Both the position numbers and the translations under genes were made by a program. DNA of 64,000 bases from CALROG01 sp943369755 (GTDB taxonomy: Bacteria; Pseudomonadota; Gammaproteobacteria; Burkholderiales; Burkholderiaceae_C), in NCBI GenBank assembly GCA_943369755.1, contig CALROG020000007.1:1-64000 (forward strand). Reading direction: 5' to 3'. The notes beneath the pieces are model-generated. The model was not told the origin of the DNA and did not search any database. It worked only from the letters and a program-made list of their open reading frames with translations. Position 1 is the stretch's first letter. Each line of letters begins with the position of its first letter. Shown here in pieces: positions 26,618 to 35,150 of the stretch.

Positions 26618-27397
26618 TCATTTGCTCCACTGCGGCGCTCGCTTCTCGGTGAAAGCGCGCACGCCCTCTTGTGCCGACGGGTCCATCATGTTGACCGCCA
26701 TGGTCTGCCCGGCCAACTGGTAGGCCGCCTCGGCTCCCATTTCGCGCTGCCGATAGAACAGCGCTTTACCCATGGCAATAGCAAGCCGTGGCTTGGCAAG
26801 AATGGCGGCCAGCAGATTTTCAATTTCCGCGTCCAGTTGCGCCGGGCTGGCCACCCGGTTCACCAGCGAGCGCGCCAGCGCCTGCTCGGCGTTGATGAAT
26901 TCGCCCGTCAAAAGCATTTCCATGGCCTGCTTGGCTGGCACATTTCGCAACAGCGGCACGCTGGGCGTGGCGCAGAACAAGCCAAAATTGACGCCGCTGA
27001 CGGCAAAGCTGGCTTCAGTCGACGCCACGGCCAGATCGCACTGCGCCACGAGTTGACAACCTGCTGCGGTGGCGATGCCCTGGACCCGGGCAATCACTGG
27101 CACCGGCAGCTTCTGGATGCTCAGCATCATGCGGCTGCATTTGGCAAACAGGGCCTGGTAATACGCCAGTTCAGGCGTAGCAATCATTTCCTTGAGGTTG
27201 TGGCCAGGGCAAAAGGCCTTTCCCACAGCCCCCAGCACCACGGCGCGGGCCTGCGTGTCGGCCGCCACCGCGTCCAGCGCGCCCTGCAGGGCGTCCAGCA
27301 TTTCGTCGCCCAGCGCGTTGAAGCTGGCCGGACGGTTCAGGGTGAGAGTCCAGACGCCCCGAGCGTCGCGTTGCTGAAGCACAAGATCGGTTGTCAC
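26618..27397 (-). CDS. Enoyl-CoA hydratase/isomerase family protein
   Basis: A 259-residue crotonase-fold protein from GTG 27397. The frame is open further upstream, but that part overlaps the preceding deacetylase gene, and VTTDLVLQQRDARGVWTLTLNRPASFNALGDEM is the expected family start. The oxyanion loop is VGKAFCPGHNLKEM, the second is RVQGIATAAGCQLVAQCDLAVAS, and SFAVSGVNFGLFCATPSVPLLRN follows. The catalytic glutamates common in hydratases are not conserved, as in ECHDC3/isomerase-like members. It starts one base after the deacetylase stop. Confidence 0.85.
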   Translation of the reverse strand: MTTDLVLQQRDARGVWTLTLNRPASFNALGDEMLDALQGALDAVAADTQARAVVLGAVGKAFCPGHNLKEMIATPELAYYQALFAKCSRMMLSIQKLPVPVIARVQGIATAAGCQLVAQCDLAVASTEASFAVSGVNFGLFCATPSVPLLRNVPAKQAMEMLLTGEFINAEQALARSLVNRVASPAQLDAEIENLLAAILAKPRLAIAMGKALFYRQREMGAEAAYQLAGQTMAVNMMDPSAQEGVRAFTEKRAPQWSK

Positions 27398-27398
27398 G

Positions 27399-28352
27399 TC
27401 AAATATCCGCCAGTTCACGAATATGGGCTTCGACGCTGCGCGCCAACGCACCCAGGTTGTAGCCACCCTCCAGGCACGACACGATGCGCCCCTGGGCATG
27501 GCGGCGCGCCACGCTTTTGATGCGCGAGGTGATCCAGCTGTAGTCGGCCTCAACCAGGCCCAGTTGACCAAGATCGTCGTCGCGATGGGCGTCAAAACCC
27601 GCGCTGACAAAAATCATTTCAGGCTTGAAAGCCTCCAGCCGGGGCATCCAGGCCTGCTCGATCATTTCGCGGATGGCCGTGCCCCGGGTGTAGGCCGGCA
27701 CCGGCAGGTTGACCATGTTGGGCGCGGGGTTCACAGCGCCGGTGTAGGGGTAGAACGGGTGCTGGAAGATGCCGACCATCAGCACCCGCGGGTCGTTGCT
27801 CAGAATGTCTTCGGTGCCGTTGCCGTGGTGCACATCAAAGTCCACCACCGCGACGCGCTTGAGGCCATGGCGTTCCAGCGCGTACTTGGCGGCAATCGCC
27901 ACGTTGTTGAAAAAGCAAAAGCCCATGGCCTTGTCGCGACAGGCATGGTGCCCCGGCGGGCGCACCGCGCAAAAGGCGTTTTCAAGCTCACCCGCAATCA
28001 CAGCGTCGGTAGCGGCCAGGGCTGCACCCGCGGCACGCAATGAGGCCGCCCAGGTATGCAGGTTGATGGAGGTGTCGGGGTCGATCTGCGCGCGGCTGGG
28101 GCCGCCGGCATGGATTTCGTCGGCCAACTGATCACTCAGGCCGCGCAGCGCAGCCACATGCATGCGGCCATGCGCCAGCTCGATGTCGTGCAGCGGCGCT
28201 TCAGGGGCTTCACGCCGGTCCAGCGCGTCGGCCACGCCAGACATCAGCAGCCGGTCTTCAATCGCGTCCAGCCGCTGCGGGCACTCGGGATGGCCCGCGC
28301 CCATTTCGTGTTTCCAGCAATCCCGGTGGGTGAAATAACCAGTGGCGCCCAT
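27399..28352 (-). CDS. Histone deacetylase / acetylpolyamine amidohydrolase family protein
   Basis: A 317-residue class II HDAC-like Zn hydrolase. Zn and catalytic motifs are visible: RPPGHHACRDKAMGFCFFNNVAIAAKYAL (His-His pair), AVVDFDVHHGNGTEDI (Asp and His ligands), FVSAGFDAHRDD (Asp ligand), and SCLEGGYNLGAL with the final Tyr. It would deacetylate small molecules or proteins in the cytoplasm. Start ATG 28352 (MGATGYFTHRDCWKHEMG) is the family form; an in-frame ATG nine codons upstream is also possible. It is 30 bases from the divergent moxR gene. Confidence 0.9.
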   Translation of the reverse strand: MGATGYFTHRDCWKHEMGAGHPECPQRLDAIEDRLLMSGVADALDRREAPEAPLHDIELAHGRMHVAALRGLSDQLADEIHAGGPSRAQIDPDTSINLHTWAASLRAAGAALAATDAVIAGELENAFCAVRPPGHHACRDKAMGFCFFNNVAIAAKYALERHGLKRVAVVDFDVHHGNGTEDILSNDPRVLMVGIFQHPFYPYTGAVNPAPNMVNLPVPAYTRGTAIREMIEQAWMPRLEAFKPEMIFVSAGFDAHRDDDLGQLGLVEADYSWITSRIKSVARRHAQGRIVSCLEGGYNLGALARSVEAHIRELADI

Positions 28353-28382
28353 GTTGAAAAAAAATTCATGTAACGTCATGCC

Positions 28383-29303
28383 ATGGATGCACAACAAAAA
28401 CTCAAATCGCTTCTGGATCAGCTTAACACGGTGATCGTGGGCAAACCGACCCAGGTACAGGACTGCGTGGCCTGCCTGCTGGCCGGCGGCCATCTGTTGA
28501 TCGAAGACGTTCCGGGCGTGGGCAAGACCACCCTGGCCCACGCACTGGCCCGGGCCTTTGGCCTGCATTTTTCCCGGGTGCAGTTCACCGCCGATCTGAT
28601 GCCCAGCGACTTGTCCGGCGTATCGATTTACGAACGCGGCAAGGAAGCCTTTGTGTTTCACCCCGGCCCCGTATTCGCCCAGGTGCTGCTGGCCGACGAA
28701 ATCAACCGCGCCAGCCCCAAGACCCAAAGTGCGCTGCTGGAAGCGATGGAGGAAAAGCAGGTCACGGTAGAAGGTGAGACCCGGCCCCTGCCCAACCCGT
28801 TTTTTGTGATTGCCACTCAAAACCCGCATGACCAGCTTGGCACCTATGCCCTGCCCGAAAGCCAGCTTGACCGCTTTTTGATGCGCATTTCACTCGGCTA
28901 CCCTGACCGCGCCGCTGAACGCGAGCTGCTGACAGGCAATGACCGGCGCGACATGGTCCTGAACCTGCAAAGCACGCTGACCCCGATTGAGCTGGACTGG
29001 CTGCAACGCAAGGTGCTCGACGTGCATGCCGCCGAGCCACTGCTCAACTATTTGCAAGACCTGATCGCCGCAACGCGCTCGGGCCGCTGGTTTTTGCAGG
29101 GGCTGAGCCCACGCGCCGGCATTGCGGTGGTGCGCGCCGCCAAGGCCCAGGCGCTGCTGTCGGGGCGTGACTATGTGGCACCCGACGATGTCCAGGCCAT
29201 CCTGCCCCAAACCATTGCGCACCGGCTGGTACCGGTCGGTGACGCGGGTCGGGGGCCTGTAGAACAGGTTCGCGCGATGATTGAAGCGGTCGCACTGCCG
29301 TGA
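28383..29303 (+). CDS. MoxR-family AAA+ ATPase
   Basis: A 306-residue MoxR ATPase. Walker A is EDVPGVGKTTLAHALARAFG, Walker B is VLLADEINRASPKTQSALLEAMEEKQ, sensor 1 is FFVIATQNPHDQLGTYALPESQLDRFLMRISLGYP. MoxR proteins act as chaperones for maturation of protein complexes and are nearly always next to a DUF58 gene, as here. It overlaps the DUF58 gene by four bases (GTGA), and forms an operon with DUF58, TgpA-like and lytic transglycosylase genes. Confidence 0.95.
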   Translation: MDAQQKLKSLLDQLNTVIVGKPTQVQDCVACLLAGGHLLIEDVPGVGKTTLAHALARAFGLHFSRVQFTADLMPSDLSGVSIYERGKEAFVFHPGPVFAQVLLADEINRASPKTQSALLEAMEEKQVTVEGETRPLPNPFFVIATQNPHDQLGTYALPESQLDRFLMRISLGYPDRAAERELLTGNDRRDMVLNLQSTLTPIELDWLQRKVLDVHAAEPLLNYLQDLIAATRSGRWFLQGLSPRAGIAVVRAAKAQALLSGRDYVAPDDVQAILPQTIAHRLVPVGDAGRGPVEQVRAMIEAVALP

Positions 29304-30361
29304 ACGCGCCGTCCGTTCGGGCTGAGCCTGTCGAAGCCCTGCACAGGCGCAGCCCTTCGACAAGCTCAGGGCGAGCGGCATGGTGGAATCCGGTCTCCGG
29401 CATTCGCCAGCACTTTCGCCAATGGTGGCAGTCACGTTTGCCGCTTAGCGACAGCATTACCCTGACCCAGCGCAATGTGTACATTCTGCCCACGCGGCCG
29501 GGCTTCATGCTGGGGGCCACCTTGCTGGTGCTGCTGGTGGCCAGCATCAACTACCAGCTCAACCTGGGCTACCTGCTGACCTTCATGCTGGCGGGCAGTG
29601 CCGTGGTGGGCATGCACCTGTGCCATGCCACGCTGCGCGGACTTACTATGAATTTGATAGCGCCTGACGCACATTTCATGGGGGCTAGCGCCACATTTGG
29701 CATTACGCTGGCGAATACCCGGCGGTCTGTGCGGCATGGCATTGGGCTGGCCGTGCTGGACAGCACGCACGAAGACCACTGGGCCTGGACCGATGTGCCG
29801 GCGCAAGGCTCCTGCGTGGTTCAGGTGGCCTTCAAACCGCCGCACCGCGGCCTGCAGCGCCTGCCCGCACTCACCGCCGAAACCCGCTTCCCGCTGGGCA
29901 CCTTTCGGGTGTGGACGGTCTGGCGTCCGGCCGCGGAGGTGCTGGTTTACCCCGCGCCAGAGGCCTATGCGCCGCCGCTGCCCGCCGGCGAGCCGCGTTC
30001 GGGCGGCGCTGCCACCGCCACCCAGCAAAACACCGGTGAGTTTGACGGTGTGCGCGGCTACCGACGTGGCGACCCGCTCAAGCTGGTGGTCTGGAAAAAG
30101 GCCGCCAAAGCCATGGCCAGCGGCTCCGACGAGCTGGTCAGCCGCGACACCCAGCAAGCCCAGCGCTACGAGCTCTGGCTGGACTTTGCGCAGACCGGCG
30201 TGATGGACACCGAAGGCAAGCTATCGCGCCTGTGCGCCTGGGTGCTGCGCGCCGACGCGATGGGCGCAACCTACGGCCTGCGCCTGCCCGGCAATGAGAT
30301 CCGGCCCGGCAGCGGCGAGGCCCACAAACGTCGCTGCCTGGAGGCATTGGCACTGTGCTGA
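29300..30361 (+). CDS. DUF58 domain protein with an in-frame palindromic repeat near its N-terminus
   Basis: A 353-residue DUF58 protein, partner of MoxR. It has two adjacent membrane helices (GFMLGATLLVLLVASINYQLNLGYLLTFMLAGSAVVGMHL) and the DUF58 core FDGVRGYRRGDPLKLVVWKKAAK. Residues 5-26 (RAEPVEA..PSTSSGRA) are encoded by a 66-bp inverted repeat (29313-29378), so the cytoplasmic N-terminal tail appears to have been extended by a mobile palindrome without breaking the frame. Part of a second repeat (29646-29693) also lies in the gene. Confidence 0.9.
   Translation: MNAPSVRAEPVEALHRRSPSTSSGRAAWWNPVSGIRQHFRQWWQSRLPLSDSITLTQRNVYILPTRPGFMLGATLLVLLVASINYQLNLGYLLTFMLAGSAVVGMHLCHATLRGLTMNLIAPDAHFMGASATFGITLANTRRSVRHGIGLAVLDSTHEDHWAWTDVPAQGSCVVQVAFKPPHRGLQRLPALTAETRFPLGTFRVWTVWRPAAEVLVYPAPEAYAPPLPAGEPRSGGAATATQQNTGEFDGVRGYRRGDPLKLVVWKKAAKAMASGSDELVSRDTQQAQRYELWLDFAQTGVMDTEGKLSRLCAWVLRADAMGATYGLRLPGNEIRPGSGEAHKRRCLEALALC
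29313..29378. repeat. Extragenic-type palindrome inside a coding sequence
   Basis: Arms of 24 bases (29313-29336 and 29355-29378) complementary except at four positions, with an 18-base spacer. The sequence includes the CTGTCGAAG/CTTCGACAAG core that is common in REP-like repeats of proteobacteria; when translated, such repeats give the familiar RAEPVEA..PSTSSGR peptide seen here. Confidence 0.8.
29646..29693 (+). repeat. Two-hairpin repeat element, degenerate, within the DUF58 gene
   Basis: CTAT-gaatttg-ATAG (29646-29660) followed after about 27 bases by GGGGCTAGCGCC. It is read in frame as MNLIAPDAHFMGAS. Similar organisation to the copies at 32415 and 50270, with a weaker second hairpin. 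Confidence 0.5.
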
Positions 30362-32388
30362 ACAAACTGCGCTCCCGGCTCAATGCGCTGCCGCGAGATG
30401 GCCGCGACACGCTGTTCCTGCTGGCGGTGATCGCCTGGGTGGTCATGCCCCAGGTGAGCAACCTGCCGCTGTGGTGCAGCGCGCTCGCTGCCGGCGTGCT
30501 GGTGTGGCGCGGCTGGCTGGCCTGGGGTTCGAGGCCGCTGCCGGCCAAGTGGTGGCTGCTGGGCCTGTTGGCGCTGACCATTGGCGCGACGCTGCTGACA
30601 CACCGAACCCTGCTGGGCCGGGACGCCGGCGTCACGCTGATCGTCGTGCTGCTGGCGCTCAAAACGCTGGAGCTGCGTGCCCGGCGTGACGCCTTCGTCA
30701 TCTTTTTTCTGGGCTTCTTCACGATGCTCACCAACTTCTTCTTCTCGCAGTCGCTGCTGACCGCGGCAGCGATGCTGGTGGCGCTGCTGGGTCTGCTGAC
30801 AGCACTGGTCAACGCCCACATGCCCGCGGGCCGCCCGCCGCTGCTGCAAGCCGCGCGCACCGCTGGCTGGATGGCGCTGGTGGGTGCCCCCATCATGGTG
30901 GTGCTGTTCCTGCTATTCCCGCGGCTGGCACCGCTGTGGGGCATTCCGAATGACGGGCTCAGTGGGCGCAGCGGCCTGTCGTCGACCATGCAGGTAGGCA
31001 ACATTGCAAGACTGGCACTGGACGGCACCATTGCCATGCGTGTCAAATTTGAAGGCCCACCGCCGCCGCAGAATGAGCTGTACTTCCGCGGCCCGGTGCT
31101 TACCCGTTTTGACGGCCGTGAATGGCAGCCACTGCTGCCGCGCATTGGCAGCGGCGTGCCACCGGCGCAGTTCTCGCCCGCCAATCTGCGGGTGCAAGGG
31201 ACGCCGGTGCGCTATGAAGTGACGTTGGAACCCAGCAACCGGCCCTGGCTGATGGTGCTGGACGCTGCAATCAAGCCACCCACCCTGGCAAGCTTTGGCA
31301 GCTTCCTCACACAGGAGCTGCAATGGGTGGCCGAGCGGCCCATTACCGACATCGTGCGCTACCAGGCCGAGAGCCACCCGCGCTTTACCTACGGCCCGCT
31401 GCGCGTGGGCGGCGTACTGCCTGAGTACCTCGAGTTGCCGCCAGGCTTCAACCCCCGCACGTTGCAGCTTGCGCAAGACATGCGACGCGACCCACGCTAT
31501 GCCAGCGCTGACACCCCGGCCCTGGTGGACGCGGTGCTGCAACGCCTGCGCAACGACGGCTACCGCTACACGCTGGAGCCCGGTGTCAATGGCCAGCACA
31601 CCGCCGACGAGTTCTGGTTTGACCGCAAAGAGGGTTTTTGCGAACACATTGCCTCGGCTTTTGTTGTTCTGATGCGCGGCCTGGGGGTGCCGGCCCGCAT
31701 TGTTACCGGCTACCAGGGCGGCGAAATCAATCGTGTGGACGGTTTCTGGACACTGCGCCAAAGTGACGCCCATGCCTGGGCCGAGGTCTGGCTGACAGGT
31801 CAGGGCTGGGTCCGGGTGGACCCCACTTCAGCGGTTGCGCCGGGGCGCACCGGCGCGTTCGAGCGGCTGCGCGCGCCGCAAGGCGCAGTGGCGGCTGCGT
31901 TTGGCGTTATGGTCAGCCCCGACGCTATTGCCCGCCTGCGCGCGGCCTGGGAGGCGGTGAACAACGGCTGGAACCAGTGGGTACTGAACTACACGCAGAG
32001 CAAACAGCTCAACCTGCTGAAAAACATCGGCTTTGCCTCACCAAGCTGGGAAGACCTGGCCTATGTGCTGCTGGGCCTGCTGGTGGGCGTGAGCACAGCG
32101 GGCGCGCTTTGGACGCTTTGGGAGCGCAGCCGCCATGACCCCTGGCTGCGCCTGCTGCAACGCGCGCAACGCCGGTTGCAAAAGGCTGGCGTGGCGATAC
32201 CGCCAAGCGCACCACCGCGTCTGTTGGCCACGGCCGCCCGCGCGGCGTTTGGCGAACGCGCGCAGGCCCTGGCAGACTGGCTGCTCAGGCTCGAAGCACA
32301 GCGCTATGCACGCGACACCGACGCCCACAGCCGCATTCGGCTCGCTACACTGCAAAAAGAATTCAATCAGCTCGCTTGGCCCTTGTGA
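30355..32388 (+). CDS. TgpA-like membrane transglutaminase (DUF3488 + transglutaminase-like core)
   Basis: A 677-residue TgpA-type protein. About six membrane helices fill residues 15-185, followed by a periplasmic transglutaminase-like domain. The catalytic cysteine is in GFCEHIASAFVVLMRGLGVPARIVTGY (about residue 429), the histidine in SDAHAWAEVWL (about residue 473) and the aspartate in VRVDPTSAV. A further helix (LLGLLVGVSTAGALWTLW) and a soluble tail follow. GTG 30355 overlaps the DUF58 stop. The MoxR/DUF58/TgpA trio is a conserved unit that I take to act on the envelope. Confidence 0.93.
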   Translation: MLNKLRSRLNALPRDGRDTLFLLAVIAWVVMPQVSNLPLWCSALAAGVLVWRGWLAWGSRPLPAKWWLLGLLALTIGATLLTHRTLLGRDAGVTLIVVLLALKTLELRARRDAFVIFFLGFFTMLTNFFFSQSLLTAAAMLVALLGLLTALVNAHMPAGRPPLLQAARTAGWMALVGAPIMVVLFLLFPRLAPLWGIPNDGLSGRSGLSSTMQVGNIARLALDGTIAMRVKFEGPPPPQNELYFRGPVLTRFDGREWQPLLPRIGSGVPPAQFSPANLRVQGTPVRYEVTLEPSNRPWLMVLDAAIKPPTLASFGSFLTQELQWVAERPITDIVRYQAESHPRFTYGPLRVGGVLPEYLELPPGFNPRTLQLAQDMRRDPRYASADTPALVDAVLQRLRNDGYRYTLEPGVNGQHTADEFWFDRKEGFCEHIASAFVVLMRGLGVPARIVTGYQGGEINRVDGFWTLRQSDAHAWAEVWLTGQGWVRVDPTSAVAPGRTGAFERLRAPQGAVAAAFGVMVSPDAIARLRAAWEAVNNGWNQWVLNYTQSKQLNLLKNIGFASPSWEDLAYVLLGLLVGVSTAGALWTLWERSRHDPWLRLLQRAQRRLQKAGVAIPPSAPPRLLATAARAAFGERAQALADWLLRLEAQRYARDTDAHSRIRLATLQKEFNQLAWPL

Positions 32389-33494
32389 AACACCCCCTTC
32401 GCCAATTCACGGCTGCTATGTTTTTTATAGTGGCTTGCGCAGTATCTACCTGGGCTACAGCCCAAAACGTCAATAAAAAGAAGGCAAAACCACCCCAAAA
32501 AGCGACGCAAGCCGTTAGCGCTGGCACACCCTACGCCAGCCGCCCCGAGGTGATGGACCTGGTGCCAGACATTGCGGCCCGACGCGACCTGGACCCATCC
32601 TGGGTGCGCCGGGCACTTGGCGAGGCGCGCCACCTGCCCAACGTGGCCCGGCTGATGCAGCCACCGGCCCAGGGCTTTGTGAAGAACTGGCGGGTGTACC
32701 GCAGCAGATTCATTGACCCCGTGCGCATTGGCGCGGGCGTACGCTTCTGGCAAGCCAACCGCGAAACACTGGAACGCGCCGAGCGCGATTACGGCGTGCC
32801 AGCGGAAATCATCGTCGGCGTCATCGGTGTTGAGACCATCTACGGCCAGCAAATGGGCAGCTTCCGGGTGATGGACGCGCTGGCCACCCTCGCCTTCAAC
32901 TTCCCCACAAGCCACCCGCGCGCTGCCGAGCGCAGCGAATATTTTCGCGGTGAACTTGAACAATTTCTTACGCTGCAAAGCCGCCTGGGTGCAGACCCCT
33001 TGCAGCCTGTGGGCAGCTACGCCGGAGCCACGGGCATGCCGCAGTTCATGCCGACCAGCCGGGTCAAGTACGCGGTGGACTATGACGGTGATGGCAGCAT
33101 CGACCTGAGCAACAACGCAGCCGACGTCATTGGCTCGGTGGCCAGCTACTTCAAAGCCTTCAACTGGGTCCCGGGCATGCCCACGCACTACCCGGTGCGC
33201 TTTGCCGCCAACGCCGAGCGCGACGCGCTGCTTGCCCCCGACATCCTGCCCACCTTCAGTTTGCAGCGATTCCAGGCGCTGGGCGCAGTGGTCGAGGGTG
33301 AAGCCCTTCAACACAGCGGCCCACTGGCGCTGGTGGAGCTGCAAAACGGCCCTGAGGCCGCGCAGTATGTGGCGGGTACCGAGAACTTCTACGCCATTAC
33401 CCGCTACAACTGGAGCAGCTACTACGCCATGGCGGTGATTGAGCTGGGGCGTGAAGTCAAGGTGGCACTGGCGCGCACGACAGTGACGCGATAG
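32385..33494 (+). CDS. mltB: Membrane-bound lytic murein transglycosylase B
   Basis: A 369-residue MltB-family enzyme that cleaves peptidoglycan to anhydro-muropeptides. GTG 32385 is chosen because it overlaps the TgpA stop (GTGA) and gives a normal Sec signal peptide, KHPLRQFTAAMFFIVACAVSTWATAQ. The catalytic Glu is in VGVIGVETIYGQQMGSFRVMDAL (about residue 150), and SYAGATGMPQFMPTSRVKYAVDYDGDGSIDL follows. No lipobox cysteine is at the cleavage site, so it is probably soluble in the periplasm. The signal-peptide core is encoded by a dispersed repeat (32415-32467). Confidence 0.93.
   Translation: MKHPLRQFTAAMFFIVACAVSTWATAQNVNKKKAKPPQKATQAVSAGTPYASRPEVMDLVPDIAARRDLDPSWVRRALGEARHLPNVARLMQPPAQGFVKNWRVYRSRFIDPVRIGAGVRFWQANRETLERAERDYGVPAEIIVGVIGVETIYGQQMGSFRVMDALATLAFNFPTSHPRAAERSEYFRGELEQFLTLQSRLGADPLQPVGSYAGATGMPQFMPTSRVKYAVDYDGDGSIDLSNNAADVIGSVASYFKAFNWVPGMPTHYPVRFAANAERDALLAPDILPTFSLQRFQALGAVVEGEALQHSGPLALVELQNGPEAAQYVAGTENFYAITRYNWSSYYAMAVIELGREVKVALARTTVTR
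32415..32467 (+). repeat. Two-hairpin repeat forming part of the mltB signal peptide
   Basis: GCTAT-gtttttt-ATAG (32415-32430), about 21 bases, then GGGCT-ac-AGCCC (32452-32463) and AAAA. Translated it gives AMFFIVACAVSTWATAQN, the hydrophobic core and cleavage site of MltB's signal peptide. Confidence 0.75.
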
Positions 33495-33608
33495 CCCCCG
33501 TACAAAGGCCAGGTCACCCGTTCGCAGGGCACGCGCGGCAAAGCGGGTTTCCGCCGATAGCCTGTCTACCGGCGTTTAGTTCCGCATCCTCCATCCAGAA
33601 ACCGAAAT

Positions 33609-35150
33609 TCAAACACTTGCCATGACGCGCTGAATCTGCATCGCCAGCCCTTCTCCAAACCCCCGCCTGACCAAACGCATCGTCGGGTACCAGGGTGAGT
33701 CGTCGCGCTCCAGCAGCCAGCGCCAGTCGGGGTTGGGGCCCAGCATGACCCAGGTGGGCTTGCCCAGCGCGCCAGCCAGGTGTGCCACCGCCGTGTCCAC
33801 GGTAATCACCAAATCCATGCAAGCCACCAGGGCGGCGCTATCGCTGAAGTCTTGCCACTCGGGCGTGAAATCCACCAGTTGAGCGGCATCGGGTGTGATG
33901 TCTGTGTAACCACCGCCGTCCCCCTTGAACAGGCTGAAGCACTGCACGCCGGGTGCTTGCAGCAGCGGCGCCAGCGCACTCAGGGGCATGCTGCGGTTGC
34001 GGTTGTTCACCTGGGCCGGCGAGCCAGCCCAGCACAGGCCGACTTTGCGCTGGCCGTCCCAGGGCTTGAGCCGCTCGCGCCACTGCGCCACGCGTTGTGC
34101 ATCGGCCACCAGGTAGGGCACTGTTGCCGGCACGCTGGCCAGCGTTGTGCCGTAGTGCATGGGCAAGTCCAGCAGCGCCACGTGCAAGTCGGCCTGCAAG
34201 TCGGTGCCGGGCCGGTAGCACTGCAGCCCGGGCAGGCTCTCCAGCAGCACTGCGAGCTCGGGTTGCACCACCGCCACCACTGTTGCGCCGTCCGCCTGCA
34301 ACACAGGCACATAGCGAATGAAATGGATCACATCGCCCAGGCCTTGTTCGGCATACACCAGCACCCGCTTGCCCCGAACCGGCTGGCGCGCCGGGCCCTG
34401 CCATTCAAGCGCGGGGTTGAAGAAGGCGGGCCGCGGCATGCGCGCGCCATCTTGCCAGCGCTGGTGGTACAGGGCCCAGCCGTCTCGCAGCTTGCCGGCC
34501 AGCAGCAACGTGAGCGCCAGGTCCACCTGCGCCAGATTGAACCCCGGCTGCAACTGCAGCGCGCGGCGCAACTGCGCCTCAGCCTCGGGCAGCCGGTTCA
34601 GATGCAGCAGCGCGGTGCCCACAATGCGCACCGCGTAAGGGTGCAAGGGTGCCAGCGCCTCGGCCCGCTGCGCATGTGCCAGCGCACCGGCGTGGTCTTG
34701 TACCCGCCACAGCACGCCAGCCAGGTCCACATGGGCTTCCATGAAGTCGGGCTCCAGCGCGATGGCCTCTCGGTACAGGCGCACAGCGTCGTCCAGCGCG
34801 CCGGTCTGCTCCAGGCAAAAGCCATAGTGCAACAAGGTGGCGCGGTCGCGCGCTGTGTGGCGGTTGTAGAGCTGCGCGAATACCGGCAGGGCCTGCGCGT
34901 AGTGCTTGTGCTCCAGCAGCAGGTTGCCAAGCTGGCGCGCGGGCTCCGGGTTGTCGGGGGCGATGCGGCAAGCATCGTTGAGCCAGGCAATGGCCGTGAA
35001 GCCGTCACCCGCGCCCAGGCAGGCGCGTGCCAGGCCCAGGCGGGCGTCGAGCGAAGCGGGATGGTTTTTGAGCGCCTGGCCAAACAGCGCCAGCGCTTCG
35101 TGGAAGCGGCCACCGGCCAAAAGCGCGGTGCCGTTTTCCAGCAGACTCAT
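33609..35150 (-). CDS. TPR protein with glycosyltransferase-9-like C-terminal domain
   Basis: A 513-residue protein. Residues 1-230 are TPR repeats (for example DARLGLARACLGAGDGFTAIAWLNDACRIAPDNPEPARQLGNLLLEHKHYAQALPVF). Residues 260-510 resemble glycosyltransferase family 9/heptosyltransferase folds: KRVLVYAEQGLGDVIHFIRYVPVL, KVGLCWAGSPAQVNNRNRSMPLSALAPLL, ITVDTAVAHLAGALGKPTWVMLGPNPDWRWLLER. Such proteins often modify proteins or cell-surface glycans; the substrate is unknown. It overlaps the alpha-E gene by four bases (ATGA), an unexpected partner for that operon. Confidence 0.85.
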   Translation of the reverse strand: MSLLENGTALLAGGRFHEALALFGQALKNHPASLDARLGLARACLGAGDGFTAIAWLNDACRIAPDNPEPARQLGNLLLEHKHYAQALPVFAQLYNRHTARDRATLLHYGFCLEQTGALDDAVRLYREAIALEPDFMEAHVDLAGVLWRVQDHAGALAHAQRAEALAPLHPYAVRIVGTALLHLNRLPEAEAQLRRALQLQPGFNLAQVDLALTLLLAGKLRDGWALYHQRWQDGARMPRPAFFNPALEWQGPARQPVRGKRVLVYAEQGLGDVIHFIRYVPVLQADGATVVAVVQPELAVLLESLPGLQCYRPGTDLQADLHVALLDLPMHYGTTLASVPATVPYLVADAQRVAQWRERLKPWDGQRKVGLCWAGSPAQVNNRNRSMPLSALAPLLQAPGVQCFSLFKGDGGGYTDITPDAAQLVDFTPEWQDFSDSAALVACMDLVITVDTAVAHLAGALGKPTWVMLGPNPDWRWLLERDDSPWYPTMRLVRRGFGEGLAMQIQRVMASV

